Of a DNA stretch of 64,000 bases, positions 1 through 7,797 are shown one piece after another. The notes beneath the pieces were generated by a model that saw only the letters and a program-made list of their open reading frames with translations, made no database searches and had not been told where the DNA came from. Within the stretch, counting starts at the first letter, position 1, and the number at the start of each line of letters is the position of its first letter. This DNA comes from Proteiniclasticum ruminis DSM 24773 (GTDB lineage Bacteria; Bacillota; Clostridia; Clostridiales; Clostridiaceae). The position numbers and the translations under genes are program-made. The DNA is taken from positions 620,001 through 684,000 of the forward strand of contig NZ_JNKC01000001.1 in the NCBI RefSeq assembly GCF_000701905.1. Reading direction: 5' to 3'.

Positions 1-2
1 GA

Positions 3-56
3 GATCATAAAACATTAGAAGACCTTAATACTGCAATTGATCGTTTTATGAAGTAG
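3..56 (+). CDS. 3' end of an unidentified gene (partial)
   Basis: An open frame enters from the left edge and runs 17 codons to a TAG stop at 54-56, ending in ...AIDRFMK. The next gene starts 14 bases later with its ribosome binding site directly after this stop, so the two are probably co-transcribed. The visible tail is a short charged helix and is too short to assign to a family. Confidence 0.4.
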   Translation, partial: DHKTLEDLNTAIDRFMK

Positions 57-70
57 ATGGAGGATTACTC

Positions 71-937
71 ATGAAGAAACAGCAAACATCAGCCATATTC
101 CTAGCTGTTCTTGCAGCTGCTTTATATGCCATCAGTACACCTTTTTCAAAACTTCTTTTGTCCCACGTTCCACCTACCATGATGGCATCACTTCTTTACC
201 TCGGTGCAGGTATTGGCATGGCGTTACTTTCCCTGTTTAAAATTAGGAAAGGAACACTTAGAAAAGAGATGAACCTGACAAAAAAAGAACTGCCTTACAT
301 CATAGGCATGATTCTATTGGATATCCTTGCACCGATTTTCCTTATGATCGGACTTTTTTCCACCACACCGGAAACGGTCTCCCTTTTGAATAATTTTGAA
401 ATTGTTGCCACCTCAGTCATTGCACTAGTCCTATTTAAGGAAGTGATTCCTTCGAGACTTTGGCTGGCAATCGTCTTAATCACTTTGGCCAGTATTCTGC
501 TGTCTGTGGAGGATTTCGGGATGCTCACCTTTTCAAAAGGTTCACTCTTGGTGCTCTTGGCATCCATATGCTGGGGATTTGAAAACAATATCACTAGGGC
601 TCTTTCTGTAAAGGATCCGATGCAAGTGGTGATTCTGAAAGGGTTCGGTTCAGGGTTCGGTTCGCTTATCATCGCATGGTATCTTGGTGAAGTTACTAGA
701 AATACTGTCTATATTCTATTTGCACTTCTTTTGGGATTTGTCGCATATGGACTAAGCATTTATCTTTATGTCTATGCACAAAGGTACTTAGGAGCTGCAA
801 AAACCAGTGCGTACTATGCTATCGCCCCTTTTATCGGCGCAATACTGTCCTTACTTATCTTCAGACAGATGCCTGCTTCTACATTTCTACTGGCTCTATC
901 AATTATGATTATTGGGACCTATATTGCATCTATATGA
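71..937 (+). CDS. EamA/DMT-family transporter
   Basis: Predicted 288-residue polytopic inner-membrane protein with about ten hydrophobic segments arranged as two repeats, the size and layout of the drug/metabolite transporter (EamA) family. The first half carries the typical N-terminal stretch YAISTPFSKLLL. The second half opens with the conserved LLASICWGFENN segment. The ATG at 71 follows a GGAGG at 59-63. Substrate cannot be deduced; relatives export amino acids, metabolites or drugs. It sits alone apart from the truncated gene just upstream. A second, divergent EamA protein lies at 11056-11928. Confidence 0.85.
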   Translation: MKKQQTSAIFLAVLAAALYAISTPFSKLLLSHVPPTMMASLLYLGAGIGMALLSLFKIRKGTLRKEMNLTKKELPYIIGMILLDILAPIFLMIGLFSTTPETVSLLNNFEIVATSVIALVLFKEVIPSRLWLAIVLITLASILLSVEDFGMLTFSKGSLLVLLASICWGFENNITRALSVKDPMQVVILKGFGSGFGSLIIAWYLGEVTRNTVYILFALLLGFVAYGLSIYLYVYAQRYLGAAKTSAYYAIAPFIGAILSLLIFRQMPASTFLLALSIMIIGTYIASI

Positions 938-1537
938 ACCAATCCTCATTCCAATAAGGGATAAATTCACTCTTATTTACTTAAACTTCTATATAATCAA
1001 ATAACGCATTCACCTAGAATACTATAAAAATCTTATCATATTATCATGTAATCTGAGAAATGAGGATCATCTTCCTACGGTAAATAACATTAGTCGACAA
1101 TTAAAACCTTTAACGTATTGAGCTTTATGTTGTTATGTTATGCTTTCAAATACAAACAATACCATATAATCCTATGATTTGATTTCAATCAATATCTTTC
1201 CTTCAATATCCAAACCACAGACAGAAAAACTCATAAAAGGATAAGACTACTGGAGATTCTCCAATAGCCTTATCCTGTGTTTTCGTATTTTCATGACTCG
1301 GATTTCTTACCTCCATCCGATGTGCTTTCTAAAATGGGCTTTTGTTTGTAAATGAGTACCCTCATGAATCCATGCACTTACCATGACTACTGTAAGTCAA
1401 ATCTAAAATTCCCAGCTGGTTTCTTCAGCTGATCCTCACTGTGCAAAGAGTTGCCATAAGTCATGTACTTGGCGCTATCTGATACCAATCAAGACTTTCC
1501 CCAATAGATTCCACTAAGATCGGACACAACTAAAGAA
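938..1537. other. 640-base gap, AT-rich, no intact gene
   Basis: No convincing gene was found. The first 300 bases are very AT-rich. A long hairpin lies at 1239-1275. On the minus strand, 1387-1488 reads 33 codons without a stop and ends ...KKPAGNFRFDLQ before TAG. It resembles a protein C-terminus, but an in-frame TGA at 1489-1491 cuts it off and there is no start, so it may be a decayed gene remnant. I could not name a family for it. Confidence 0.4.
1239..1275. terminator. Long hairpin, possible terminator
   Basis: GGATAAG and CTTATCC arms enclose further pairing (CTA/TAG, TGGAGA/TCTCCA) around a tiny loop, giving a stem of about 16 pairs with two mismatches. On the plus strand TGTGTTTTCGTATTTT follows, a mediocre T-tract. 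It could end the transcript of the EamA gene about 300 bases upstream. Confidence 0.45.
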
Positions 1538-1561
1538 GGAGCTGAACAACTTGTCAGCTCC
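1538..1561 (-). terminator. Rho-independent terminator after the DUF1622 gene
   Basis: Perfect 8-pair stem GGAGCTGA/TCAGCTCC with an 8-base loop, followed on the minus strand by TTCTTTAG. It begins 17 bases past the stop of the gene at 1578-1931. Confidence 0.65.
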
Positions 1562-1577
1562 CTTGAAAACCTAGATT

Positions 1578-1931
1578 TTATGCAGCTTTTTTAAAAATGG
1601 AAGGTTTCTTGAATCCACCTGAGTGCATCAACTGAGGAAGGAATCCTACGATAATTCTTAATCCCATGATGATGCCCAAAACCATGAGCTCATCTTTTGT
1701 GTGGATAATAATAGTTTTCAGTACTTCTGCTGAGAGTAGAAATTCCAAAGACATACCCAAGCCTTTTGAAAAATCAGTTTTGATCTGATCGTCTTCTATA
1801 TGACGTGACAAAACACCCTTCAGATAAATCCCGAATGCTTTTGTTGCGGTGATCACTATTACGACAACACCCATAAATTCTAAGAGATAAATGACTACCG
1901 GTAAATAATGGTCAAAAAATGAAGCTAACAT
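1578..1931 (-). CDS. DUF1622 family membrane protein
   Basis: 117 residues with three hydrophobic segments (about 10-30, 58-75 and 82-97) separated by a charged loop (SRHIEDDQIKTDFSKGLGMS). Length and pattern fit the DUF1622 family of small integral membrane proteins, which has no established function. The ATG is preceded by AGGGGAG. It appears to be a single-gene unit with its own terminator downstream. Family assignment is from recognition of the central LGMSLEFLLSAEVLKTI pattern. Confidence 0.8.
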   Translation of the reverse strand: MLASFFDHYLPVVIYLLEFMGVVVIVITATKAFGIYLKGVLSRHIEDDQIKTDFSKGLGMSLEFLLSAEVLKTIIIHTKDELMVLGIIMGLRIIVGFLPQLMHSGGFKKPSIFKKAA

Positions 1932-2096
1932 AATACACTCCCCTGTTAAATGATACTAGCCCCATGATAATTGAGAGCCTCATAAAAATCAACTTGTTTG
2001 TGAATTAATTATTACTTCTTCAAACTTTCGTCAGTTTCTCAATACAAAGGATAAAATACTCGTGTTTTATTCCCAAAGTCATTCTCACTTCTGACT

Positions 2097-2447
2097 CTAT
2101 TTATCTGGAAAGTACATATCTATGTAGAGCTTGAATTTTGGTCTGAAGTGCACAATGGCAGAACCGGTAGTGTTTTTGATCCGAAGTTTGGAGAAATCTC
2201 TCTGACTGGAGAGGATCTCCAAGGAAAAATCTCCCGTAAAATCCAGATAAGCCATACGTTCTTCTCCTGTGAAGACTTCAATCTTCAGATCCTGATTAGA
2301 GGGCTGAAGCCTAACGGAAAACCGTTCATCCGCTTCATTTATGAAGTCATAGACAGCTTCATTATAGAAAAAAGGCACATTCTCATCAAGAAGAATCGGA
2401 TCACATTGAAAAAACTGTGAAAAGTCTAACGCATCCTGCTCAATCAT
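2097..2447 (-). CDS. Small unknown protein at the end of the alpha-galactoside operon
   Basis: About 116 residues, acidic, with no signal peptide or membrane segment. The second half is rich in alternating beta-like stretches (RFSVRLQ, LKIEVFTG, IVHFRPKFKLYIDMYF), suggesting a small beta-sandwich. The frame is open to 2468, but AGGAGG at 2458-2463 places the start at ATG 2447 or GTG 2450. It lies 40 bases after the stop of the GPH symporter on the same strand, so it is probably the last gene of that operon. I do not recognise a family. A sugar-binding or accessory role would be a guess from context only. Confidence 0.65.
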   Translation of the reverse strand: MIEQDALDFSQFFQCDPILLDENVPFFYNEAVYDFINEADERFSVRLQPSNQDLKIEVFTGEERMAYLDFTGDFSLEILSSQRDFSKLRIKNTTGSAIVHFRPKFKLYIDMYFPDK

Positions 2448-2487
2448 CACGACTAAGCCTCCTCTCACCTTTAGTTATGACGGCGCT

Positions 2488-3864
2488 TCAGTTGGTTCCT
2501 TCCCGCTCGACAAGTTCCTCCAAAATCTTTCCATAGGTTTCTTCATCAATGATGTATTTTTTCTTGTACAGCACAAAACTGATGACAATGAGGAGCAGTG
2601 GAAGGAGCATCATGGCAGACTTCATAATAAGAAGACCTTGAGCGCTCAGCGTTTCTCCTTCAGTAAGACCATTGATCCCTGAAATCACAAGGGTATATCC
2701 CACAATCCCCTGGGCGACGGCAGCCCCCATTTTATTGATGAAAGGCTGGATGGCAAAGGACACGGATTCATTTCTTTTTCCCAGCTTCCAGTGGCCATAC
2801 TCGATGGTATCTGCAAGAAACACCAGCATCAGAAGCTGTATGAACGCTTGGCCCACAAACAGCATAATTCCGGATATACCAATGAAAATCATATTGGCTG
2901 GGGAGAAGAAGAAGAGCACATACCCCAGAAGAATAAGAAGAATCGCCGCACCATAGAGGGTTTTACGGTCATATTTTCTGCTGAATCTAGGAAACAGAAG
3001 AAGTGCAGTAATCTGTGATACACCAAGGACAAGTGCAAAAATACTGTACATGGCTTCATCCAGATACACATATTTAAAATAGTACACCCCAAAACTTGTG
3101 GTGGTCATGTAACCAATCATGAAAAGAGCCATGGCGATGGCTGTCACCATCAGCTGATCATTTTGTGTCAGTGCCCGGATCATCCCCTTCAGAGTGGTTT
3201 TCTTGAAATCGTGACCCCCAAGAACGGGAGGCTCTTTCACAAAGAATACGGTGATCATCTGAAAAAGGATCATGACCACCACCAGAATCACCGCGAAGAC
3301 AAAGTATCCGCGCTTCAGGCTGCCTGCTGCTTCCCCCAGCGTATTGGTCAGAGGGATTACAGATGCCACCACAAAGAACAGACCGAGGTTTGCAAAAATA
3401 CGGGCTAGAGCCCCAATCTCTTCTCTCTTCTTCTGGTCATAACTGAGGCTTGGCATCATGGACCAGTAGGAGATGTCATTCATAGTCCAGGCCATGCCCC
3501 AAAGAAGATAAATGAACGTAACATAGAACACGAAGGAGTTTCCTGAAAAAGACGTGTCCAGAAACAGGAGGACTGTCAGGATTCCCGCAAGGAGCACACC
3601 AAAGAAGATCCACGGCTTGTACTTTCCGTATCTCGACCGGGTATTGTCTACAATAACCCCCATGATGGGATCGTTGAAAGCATCAAAAACACGGATGAAT
3701 ATGATGATGGTATTGATGGTCAGAAGTTCTCTGTTGGATACCCCCACCACTTCCGTGATGAACACAATGAGGTACATACTAACGAGAGAATAGACCATAT
3801 CTCGCCCAAAAGTACCCATGGCAAAGGCATATTTGTTCTTTCTGAATGACGGTGATGCGTCCAT
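2488..3864 (-). CDS. GPH-family sugar:cation symporter (alpha-galactoside type)
   Basis: 458 residues and about twelve membrane segments. It has the hallmark of the glycoside-pentoside-hexuronide:cation symporters (MelB, LacS family): RVFDAFNDPIMG in helix II, with Asp61 and Asp65 corresponding to the two cation-binding aspartates of MelB, followed by the loop DNTRSRYGKYKPWI. The start overlaps the stop of the alpha-galactosidase gene by one base (TAATG), so translation is coupled. This context makes melibiose, raffinose or a related galactoside the likely substrate, co-imported with Na+ or H+. No C-terminal EIIA-like domain is present, unlike LacS. Substrate is inferred from neighbours, not from sequence. 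Confidence 0.88.
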   Translation of the reverse strand: MDASPSFRKNKYAFAMGTFGRDMVYSLVSMYLIVFITEVVGVSNRELLTINTIIIFIRVFDAFNDPIMGVIVDNTRSRYGKYKPWIFFGVLLAGILTVLLFLDTSFSGNSFVFYVTFIYLLWGMAWTMNDISYWSMMPSLSYDQKKREEIGALARIFANLGLFFVVASVIPLTNTLGEAAGSLKRGYFVFAVILVVVMILFQMITVFFVKEPPVLGGHDFKKTTLKGMIRALTQNDQLMVTAIAMALFMIGYMTTTSFGVYYFKYVYLDEAMYSIFALVLGVSQITALLLFPRFSRKYDRKTLYGAAILLILLGYVLFFFSPANMIFIGISGIMLFVGQAFIQLLMLVFLADTIEYGHWKLGKRNESVSFAIQPFINKMGAAVAQGIVGYTLVISGINGLTEGETLSAQGLLIMKSAMMLLPLLLIVISFVLYKKKYIIDEETYGKILEELVEREGTN

Positions 3865-6191
3865 TATTTCTCCTCCTTCATTTCTCCCACCATGAGCTGG
3901 GAACCAAAGTCCCCGAGCATTCTGGTGTCTTTTTGATAACCTGTCCCCATGAACTGCTGATGGAGACGGAGCCCTTCTGAAAGAAGATCTCCCTTTACGG
4001 TGTATTCCTCCACATTATGAGGGAGACGGTAAAACTTTCTGGCATTTCTTAAAATCAGGCCGCCCGGAGACAGTTTTATGGGCATCACGTGCTTCAGGAG
4101 CGAACCGAAGGCCTCAATATCCATGGATGCTTCTCTGGTTCTTACCACATAGGTGTTTTCATTCGGAAGGCCTTTGAACGGCATCACATCAAAAGGGGGG
4201 CTGGGTTCCTGTATTTTCTGGAAAAACCCTTGAACCGTCTGTTTTCTGTCCTCCGACACCACCTGAAAATTAACCCGGTTTTCCCGTACCCTGTCAAAGC
4301 GGTAGAACCTGCCGAACTGCATGAGGCTTCTGTATTTTTTATACCAGGCAATCTGCTTTTTCACTTCTTCCTTCTCTTTCAGATTGAGATGGGTGAGTTC
4401 AAGCTCATATCCCAGGACTCCAAAGGAGGCCACATGGAACCTCGTCTCCAAAGGGGTTTTTCTTAAGGTCTGCTGATGGGGACTATCTGAAACATGGGCT
4501 CCCATGGTGGATAATGGATAGAAGTAGCTCAGTCCTTCTTGAATGGTAAGCCTTGAAATGGGATCTGTATTATCCGATGCCCACACCTGGGGCATGTAGG
4601 AGAGCATTCCAAGATCAAAGCGGTTTCCCCCACTGGAGCAGGATTCAAAAAGCACCTTGGGAAAACGCTCCGTGAGGATTTTCAGCACCCGGTAAAGTCC
4701 AAGAATATAGCCATGAAATGCCATCCCCTGATGATTCACCGCTCCACTGTAGACATCGCTCATATGGCGGTTCATGTCCCATTTCACATAGGAAATATCA
4801 CAGCTTTCAAGAAGATGGGAAACTTCCTTGATGATATAGTCCTGAACTTCTTTTCGGTTGAGGTCCAGGACCAGCTGATTCCTTCCTTTGGATGGCGTGC
4901 GTCCTGGTACGCGAAGGGCATACTCAGGATGATTGCGATACAGATCACTGTCCTCATTGACCATTTCAGGCTCAAACCAGAGGCCAAAATCAAGCCCCAT
5001 GGCTTTTATCTTTTCAGCCAAGCCTTTGATGCCGCTGGGCAGTTTCTTCCGGTTTTCCCAGTAGTCACCAAGTCCTGCTCTGTCACTGTTTCTTTCTCCG
5101 AACCATCCATCATCCAGCACAAACAGCTCCACACCCAGTTTCTTCGCTTCCTTGGCCAGGGACAGAATCTTCCGTTCGTTAAAATCAAAAAAGGTGGCTT
5201 CCCAGTTGTTCATGAGAACCGGTCTCTCTTTATACTGAAACTCCTGGGAAATGATGTGTCTGTTGATAAAATCATGAAAATGATGGCTGACTCCATTCAT
5301 ACCATCCATGCTCACCGTCATCACAGCCTCCGGAGTTCTGAAAGTCTCTCCGGATTCCAGCATCCAGCAGAAATTATGGGGACTTACGCCCTGATGGACG
5401 CGGACTAGTCCATGGCTTGTCTTCTCCACAACGCTCCTGTGGTTCCCGCTGTATAGAAGATTAAACCCGTACACTTTTCCAAAATCTTCAGTGGCATTCT
5501 TTTCCATAAGAAGAAGACCCGGGTTATGCCGGTTACTGCTGCCTCCCGTTCTGGATTCCTGGAGAAAACTTCCCACGGGAATCCTGTGCCTTTCTTTTTT
5601 CGCTTCCCGGATCCAGCCCCCGGAAAGGGTCAGCACTTCTGGATGATCCATAAGAAGATCCAGCTGCATACTCATGAACTTCAAAATCTCCACCGGCTGA
5701 TCCGATCTGTTTTCGATGACTGCTCTACGCGTGATCACATCACAGTCTGGAAAAACAGTATAAATCAGCATCATTTTCAGTGGAAACAGTCTGTCAGAAA
5801 GATGGACGACAAGATTCTCCGCTTCCTCTCCTTTTGCTGTGGGCATCTCTTCCATGGGAAGGGTACCCTCAAGGATCTCATGGGACTCGTACTGAAAATC
5901 ACACACATAGGATCCGTCCGGCATCTTTATCTCCAAGGGCATTTCCCGGAAATCACCTTTACCATTGAAAGAATACTCGAGCGGAAGAAGATCCAATGTG
6001 TATCCTCCCTCCTCATAAAGAACACTACTTCCCACTCCGGCATTCTGCTTCATATAAAGCCCTTGAAAATCCTGCCAGGCAAGAAGTCGCCCATAATGGA
6101 GATTTTCAAGATGCCCCGTTGGCAGTATCCGAAAAAGGTAGCTGGTGCTTCTGGTGCTGAGTCTGAAGACTTTCTGATGAACTTCAATCAT
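3864..6191 (-). CDS. Alpha-galactosidase, GH36
   Basis: Hydrolyses terminal alpha-1,6-galactose from melibiose and raffinose-family sugars. 775 residues from ATG 6191, chosen because AGAGGAG lies just before it; the frame itself opens at 6257. An N-terminal beta-supersandwich (about 1-330) precedes the TIM barrel, which carries VLDDGWFGERNSD, KWDMNRHMSD (Asp nucleophile, about residue 472) and WASDNTDPISR (acid/base Asp, about residue 535), all intact. There is no signal peptide, so the enzyme is cytoplasmic and acts on sugar brought in by the adjoining symporter. First gene of a three-gene operon. Confidence 0.95.
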   Translation of the reverse strand: MIEVHQKVFRLSTRSTSYLFRILPTGHLENLHYGRLLAWQDFQGLYMKQNAGVGSSVLYEEGGYTLDLLPLEYSFNGKGDFREMPLEIKMPDGSYVCDFQYESHEILEGTLPMEEMPTAKGEEAENLVVHLSDRLFPLKMMLIYTVFPDCDVITRRAVIENRSDQPVEILKFMSMQLDLLMDHPEVLTLSGGWIREAKKERHRIPVGSFLQESRTGGSSNRHNPGLLLMEKNATEDFGKVYGFNLLYSGNHRSVVEKTSHGLVRVHQGVSPHNFCWMLESGETFRTPEAVMTVSMDGMNGVSHHFHDFINRHIISQEFQYKERPVLMNNWEATFFDFNERKILSLAKEAKKLGVELFVLDDGWFGERNSDRAGLGDYWENRKKLPSGIKGLAEKIKAMGLDFGLWFEPEMVNEDSDLYRNHPEYALRVPGRTPSKGRNQLVLDLNRKEVQDYIIKEVSHLLESCDISYVKWDMNRHMSDVYSGAVNHQGMAFHGYILGLYRVLKILTERFPKVLFESCSSGGNRFDLGMLSYMPQVWASDNTDPISRLTIQEGLSYFYPLSTMGAHVSDSPHQQTLRKTPLETRFHVASFGVLGYELELTHLNLKEKEEVKKQIAWYKKYRSLMQFGRFYRFDRVRENRVNFQVVSEDRKQTVQGFFQKIQEPSPPFDVMPFKGLPNENTYVVRTREASMDIEAFGSLLKHVMPIKLSPGGLILRNARKFYRLPHNVEEYTVKGDLLSEGLRLHQQFMGTGYQKDTRMLGDFGSQLMVGEMKEEK

Positions 6192-6292
6192 AATGGTTTC
6201 TCCTCTTCCTGAAATCGATTCTATTGATTCTATTCTATCATGAAAATGATAATGCATATATCTTTATGCTATTTTCTTTCTCCATGGAAAAA

Positions 6293-6322
6293 GGATCCAG
6301 GAAAGCAATGCTTCCTGGATCC
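6293..6322 (-). terminator. Terminator of the UlaG-like hydrolase gene
   Basis: Perfect 11-pair stem GGATCCAGGAA/TTCCTGGATCC with an 8-base loop. On the minus strand it is followed by TTTTTCC. It isolates the alpha-galactoside operon from the gene upstream. Confidence 0.85.
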
Positions 6323-6334
6323 TGTTCTTTACAA

Positions 6335-6994
6335 TCAAGAAAGATGTATATCCTGCTGATGTATTTTCTTCTGCTTCAGCACGGCCACCTGCTGCTTGGT
6401 ATGTTCCCTGTCATAAACCAGCGTATCTTCCCGGTAAAAGATTACCTGGTCAAAAAGGCTGGTGAAATTCTCAAGGGGCTCAATATCCAGAAGTCCGAAC
6501 TCCGTGGTGCGGTAGTGCATAGGGATGGCGATATGAGGGTTCAGTTCATGGATCATATCCTTTGCTTCTTCTGGAGAAATAGTATAAAAACCGCCCACAG
6601 GAAGGAGCACCAGATCCAGATCCTTCAGAAGCTCTTTCTTCTCAGCTGTCAGGCTTTCTCCAATATCTCCAAAATGGGCAAATCGGAGATTTTCCCCCTC
6701 AAAAAGAAGAATATCTGTCATGCCTCTTTTTCTTCCCCCTTCTTTATCATGGGCACAAGAAATCCGGGTGACCTTGAAAGGAGAGCGAACCGCTTTTTCT
6801 TTTACTTTCACAGCACTTCTGGCATTATGGTCAGAATGCTCATGGGTGACAAATACATCATCTGCTGTCAGCTCCAGCGGGAGAAGTCCCGGAATGCTAT
6901 TTTCTTTGTAAGGATCGATGATCATCGTATAGTCTCCATAAGTCACAGAAAAGCAGGAATGTCCATAATTTGTGATGGTCAGTAATGGCTTCAT
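6335..6994 (-). CDS. UlaG-like metallo-beta-lactamase-fold hydrolase
   Basis: 219 residues from ATG 6994, which has GGAGG eight bases upstream; the frame is open to 7066, but that stretch has no binding site. The start TITNYGHSCFSVTYGDYTMIIDP and the metal motif VFVTHEHSDHNA (HxHxDH) place it in the UlaG branch of the MBL fold, whose members include L-ascorbate-6-phosphate lactonase and many metal-dependent hydrolases annotated only as UPF0173. Later ligands are visible in AHFGDIG and IPMHYRT. Cytoplasmic. It is monocistronic and has its own terminator; substrate unknown. Confidence 0.85.
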   Translation of the reverse strand: MKPLLTITNYGHSCFSVTYGDYTMIIDPYKENSIPGLLPLELTADDVFVTHEHSDHNARSAVKVKEKAVRSPFKVTRISCAHDKEGGRKRGMTDILLFEGENLRFAHFGDIGESLTAEKKELLKDLDLVLLPVGGFYTISPEEAKDMIHELNPHIAIPMHYRTTEFGLLDIEPLENFTSLFDQVIFYREDTLVYDREHTKQQVAVLKQKKIHQQDIHLS

Positions 6995-7086
6995 TTCATT
7001 TCCTCCATTTTCAATATACTTTGTTTCATTCAGTATATCTAAGAGGTTTGGCTGAATTCTAAACAAATAGAGAAATATCTGAGAAT

Positions 7087-7659
7087 CTATGGTGTTTTTT
7101 CATATCCTTCTGGATACTGCACCCGTCCGAATCTTTTCATCTCAAAATGAGGCATGTCCCTCTTTCCTTCTTCCCAGTAATATCCTGGTGAGAGCCCGAT
7201 CTCTCTTCCGATTTCGGCGCATTTTCTGAAGAACTCCAGATCGCTGTACTCTTCTCCAGGCACATTCTTCGCGATATCAAAGGCATTCCGTTTGGTGTGA
7301 TTGGAGTTTTTGGTCCAGGTGACCACCTGTCCTGGTCTTGATCTTCCCTGCTCATAAAGATACTCCTGCCTTTCCTGGGTGCGGTAGGTTTCTGTGACGA
7401 GTACTGGAAGACCTTCCTCTTCTGCAATCCTTAAGAAAAGTTCTGCCGCTTCTCTCGTCTTCTCATTGAGTTCCTCCAGACTGCTGATTCTATCCAGGGG
7501 ATTTCCAGGAGACACACTCTGCTCTTCTCGTCCAATTTTTTGCAAGAACAGCACCAGAAGCATCAGCACAAAGAGGACCATCATCCCCAAAAATGCTCTT
7601 CTTTTTCTATTCCGGCTGCGGATTTCTCTTTTCCTGCGCTCAATTTTTTCAGAATGCAT
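7087..7659 (-). CDS. Membrane-anchored M15-type peptidoglycan peptidase
   Basis: 190 residues from ATG 7659, with AAGGTGG eight bases upstream. A basic N-terminus (EKIERRKREIRSRNRKRR) precedes one membrane segment (about 23-42), so the catalytic part faces the cell wall. The M15 zinc pattern is visible: SNHTKRNAFDIA supplies the first His and the Asp, and MPHFEM supplies the last His. The ending is closer to CwlK-like L-Ala-D-Glu endopeptidases than to VanY carboxypeptidases, but I cannot exclude the latter. It has no resistance genes beside it, so a wall-turnover role is likeliest. Confidence 0.8.
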   Translation of the reverse strand: MHSEKIERRKREIRSRNRKRRAFLGMMVLFVLMLLVLFLQKIGREEQSVSPGNPLDRISSLEELNEKTREAAELFLRIAEEEGLPVLVTETYRTQERQEYLYEQGRSRPGQVVTWTKNSNHTKRNAFDIAKNVPGEEYSDLEFFRKCAEIGREIGLSPGYYWEEGKRDMPHFEMKRFGRVQYPEGYEKTP

Positions 7660-7761
7660 ATCTCTCACCACCTTTTATACCAGTATCCCCTGAAAGCTTT
7701 TACAGAATCCGCATTTCCTCTGTCTTTATTCTTAAGACTTCCAATGAAAATATTAAGATGA

Positions 7762-7797
7762 AAACAAAAAGCGCCAGGACTTATTGCCCTTGGCGCT
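7762..7797 (-). terminator. Terminator overlapping the stop codon of the M50 gene
   Basis: Stem AGCGCCA(A)GG paired with CCTGGCGCT. On the minus strand it is followed by TTTTTGTTTTC. The TAA of the protease gene (7781-7783) lies in the loop, so the last codons form the 5' arm. Confidence 0.75.

Noticed and set aside
4713-5408. Long open frame of 231 codons antisense to the alpha-galactosidase gene
   Set aside because: It mirrors the codon bias of the GH36 gene, has no convincing ribosome binding site, and its product resembles no protein I know; the GH36 motifs lie on the other strand.
6241-6256. Catabolite-repression (cre) site before the alpha-galactosidase gene
   Set aside because: TGAAAATGATAATGCA only partly fits the cre consensus and lacks the central CG pair.
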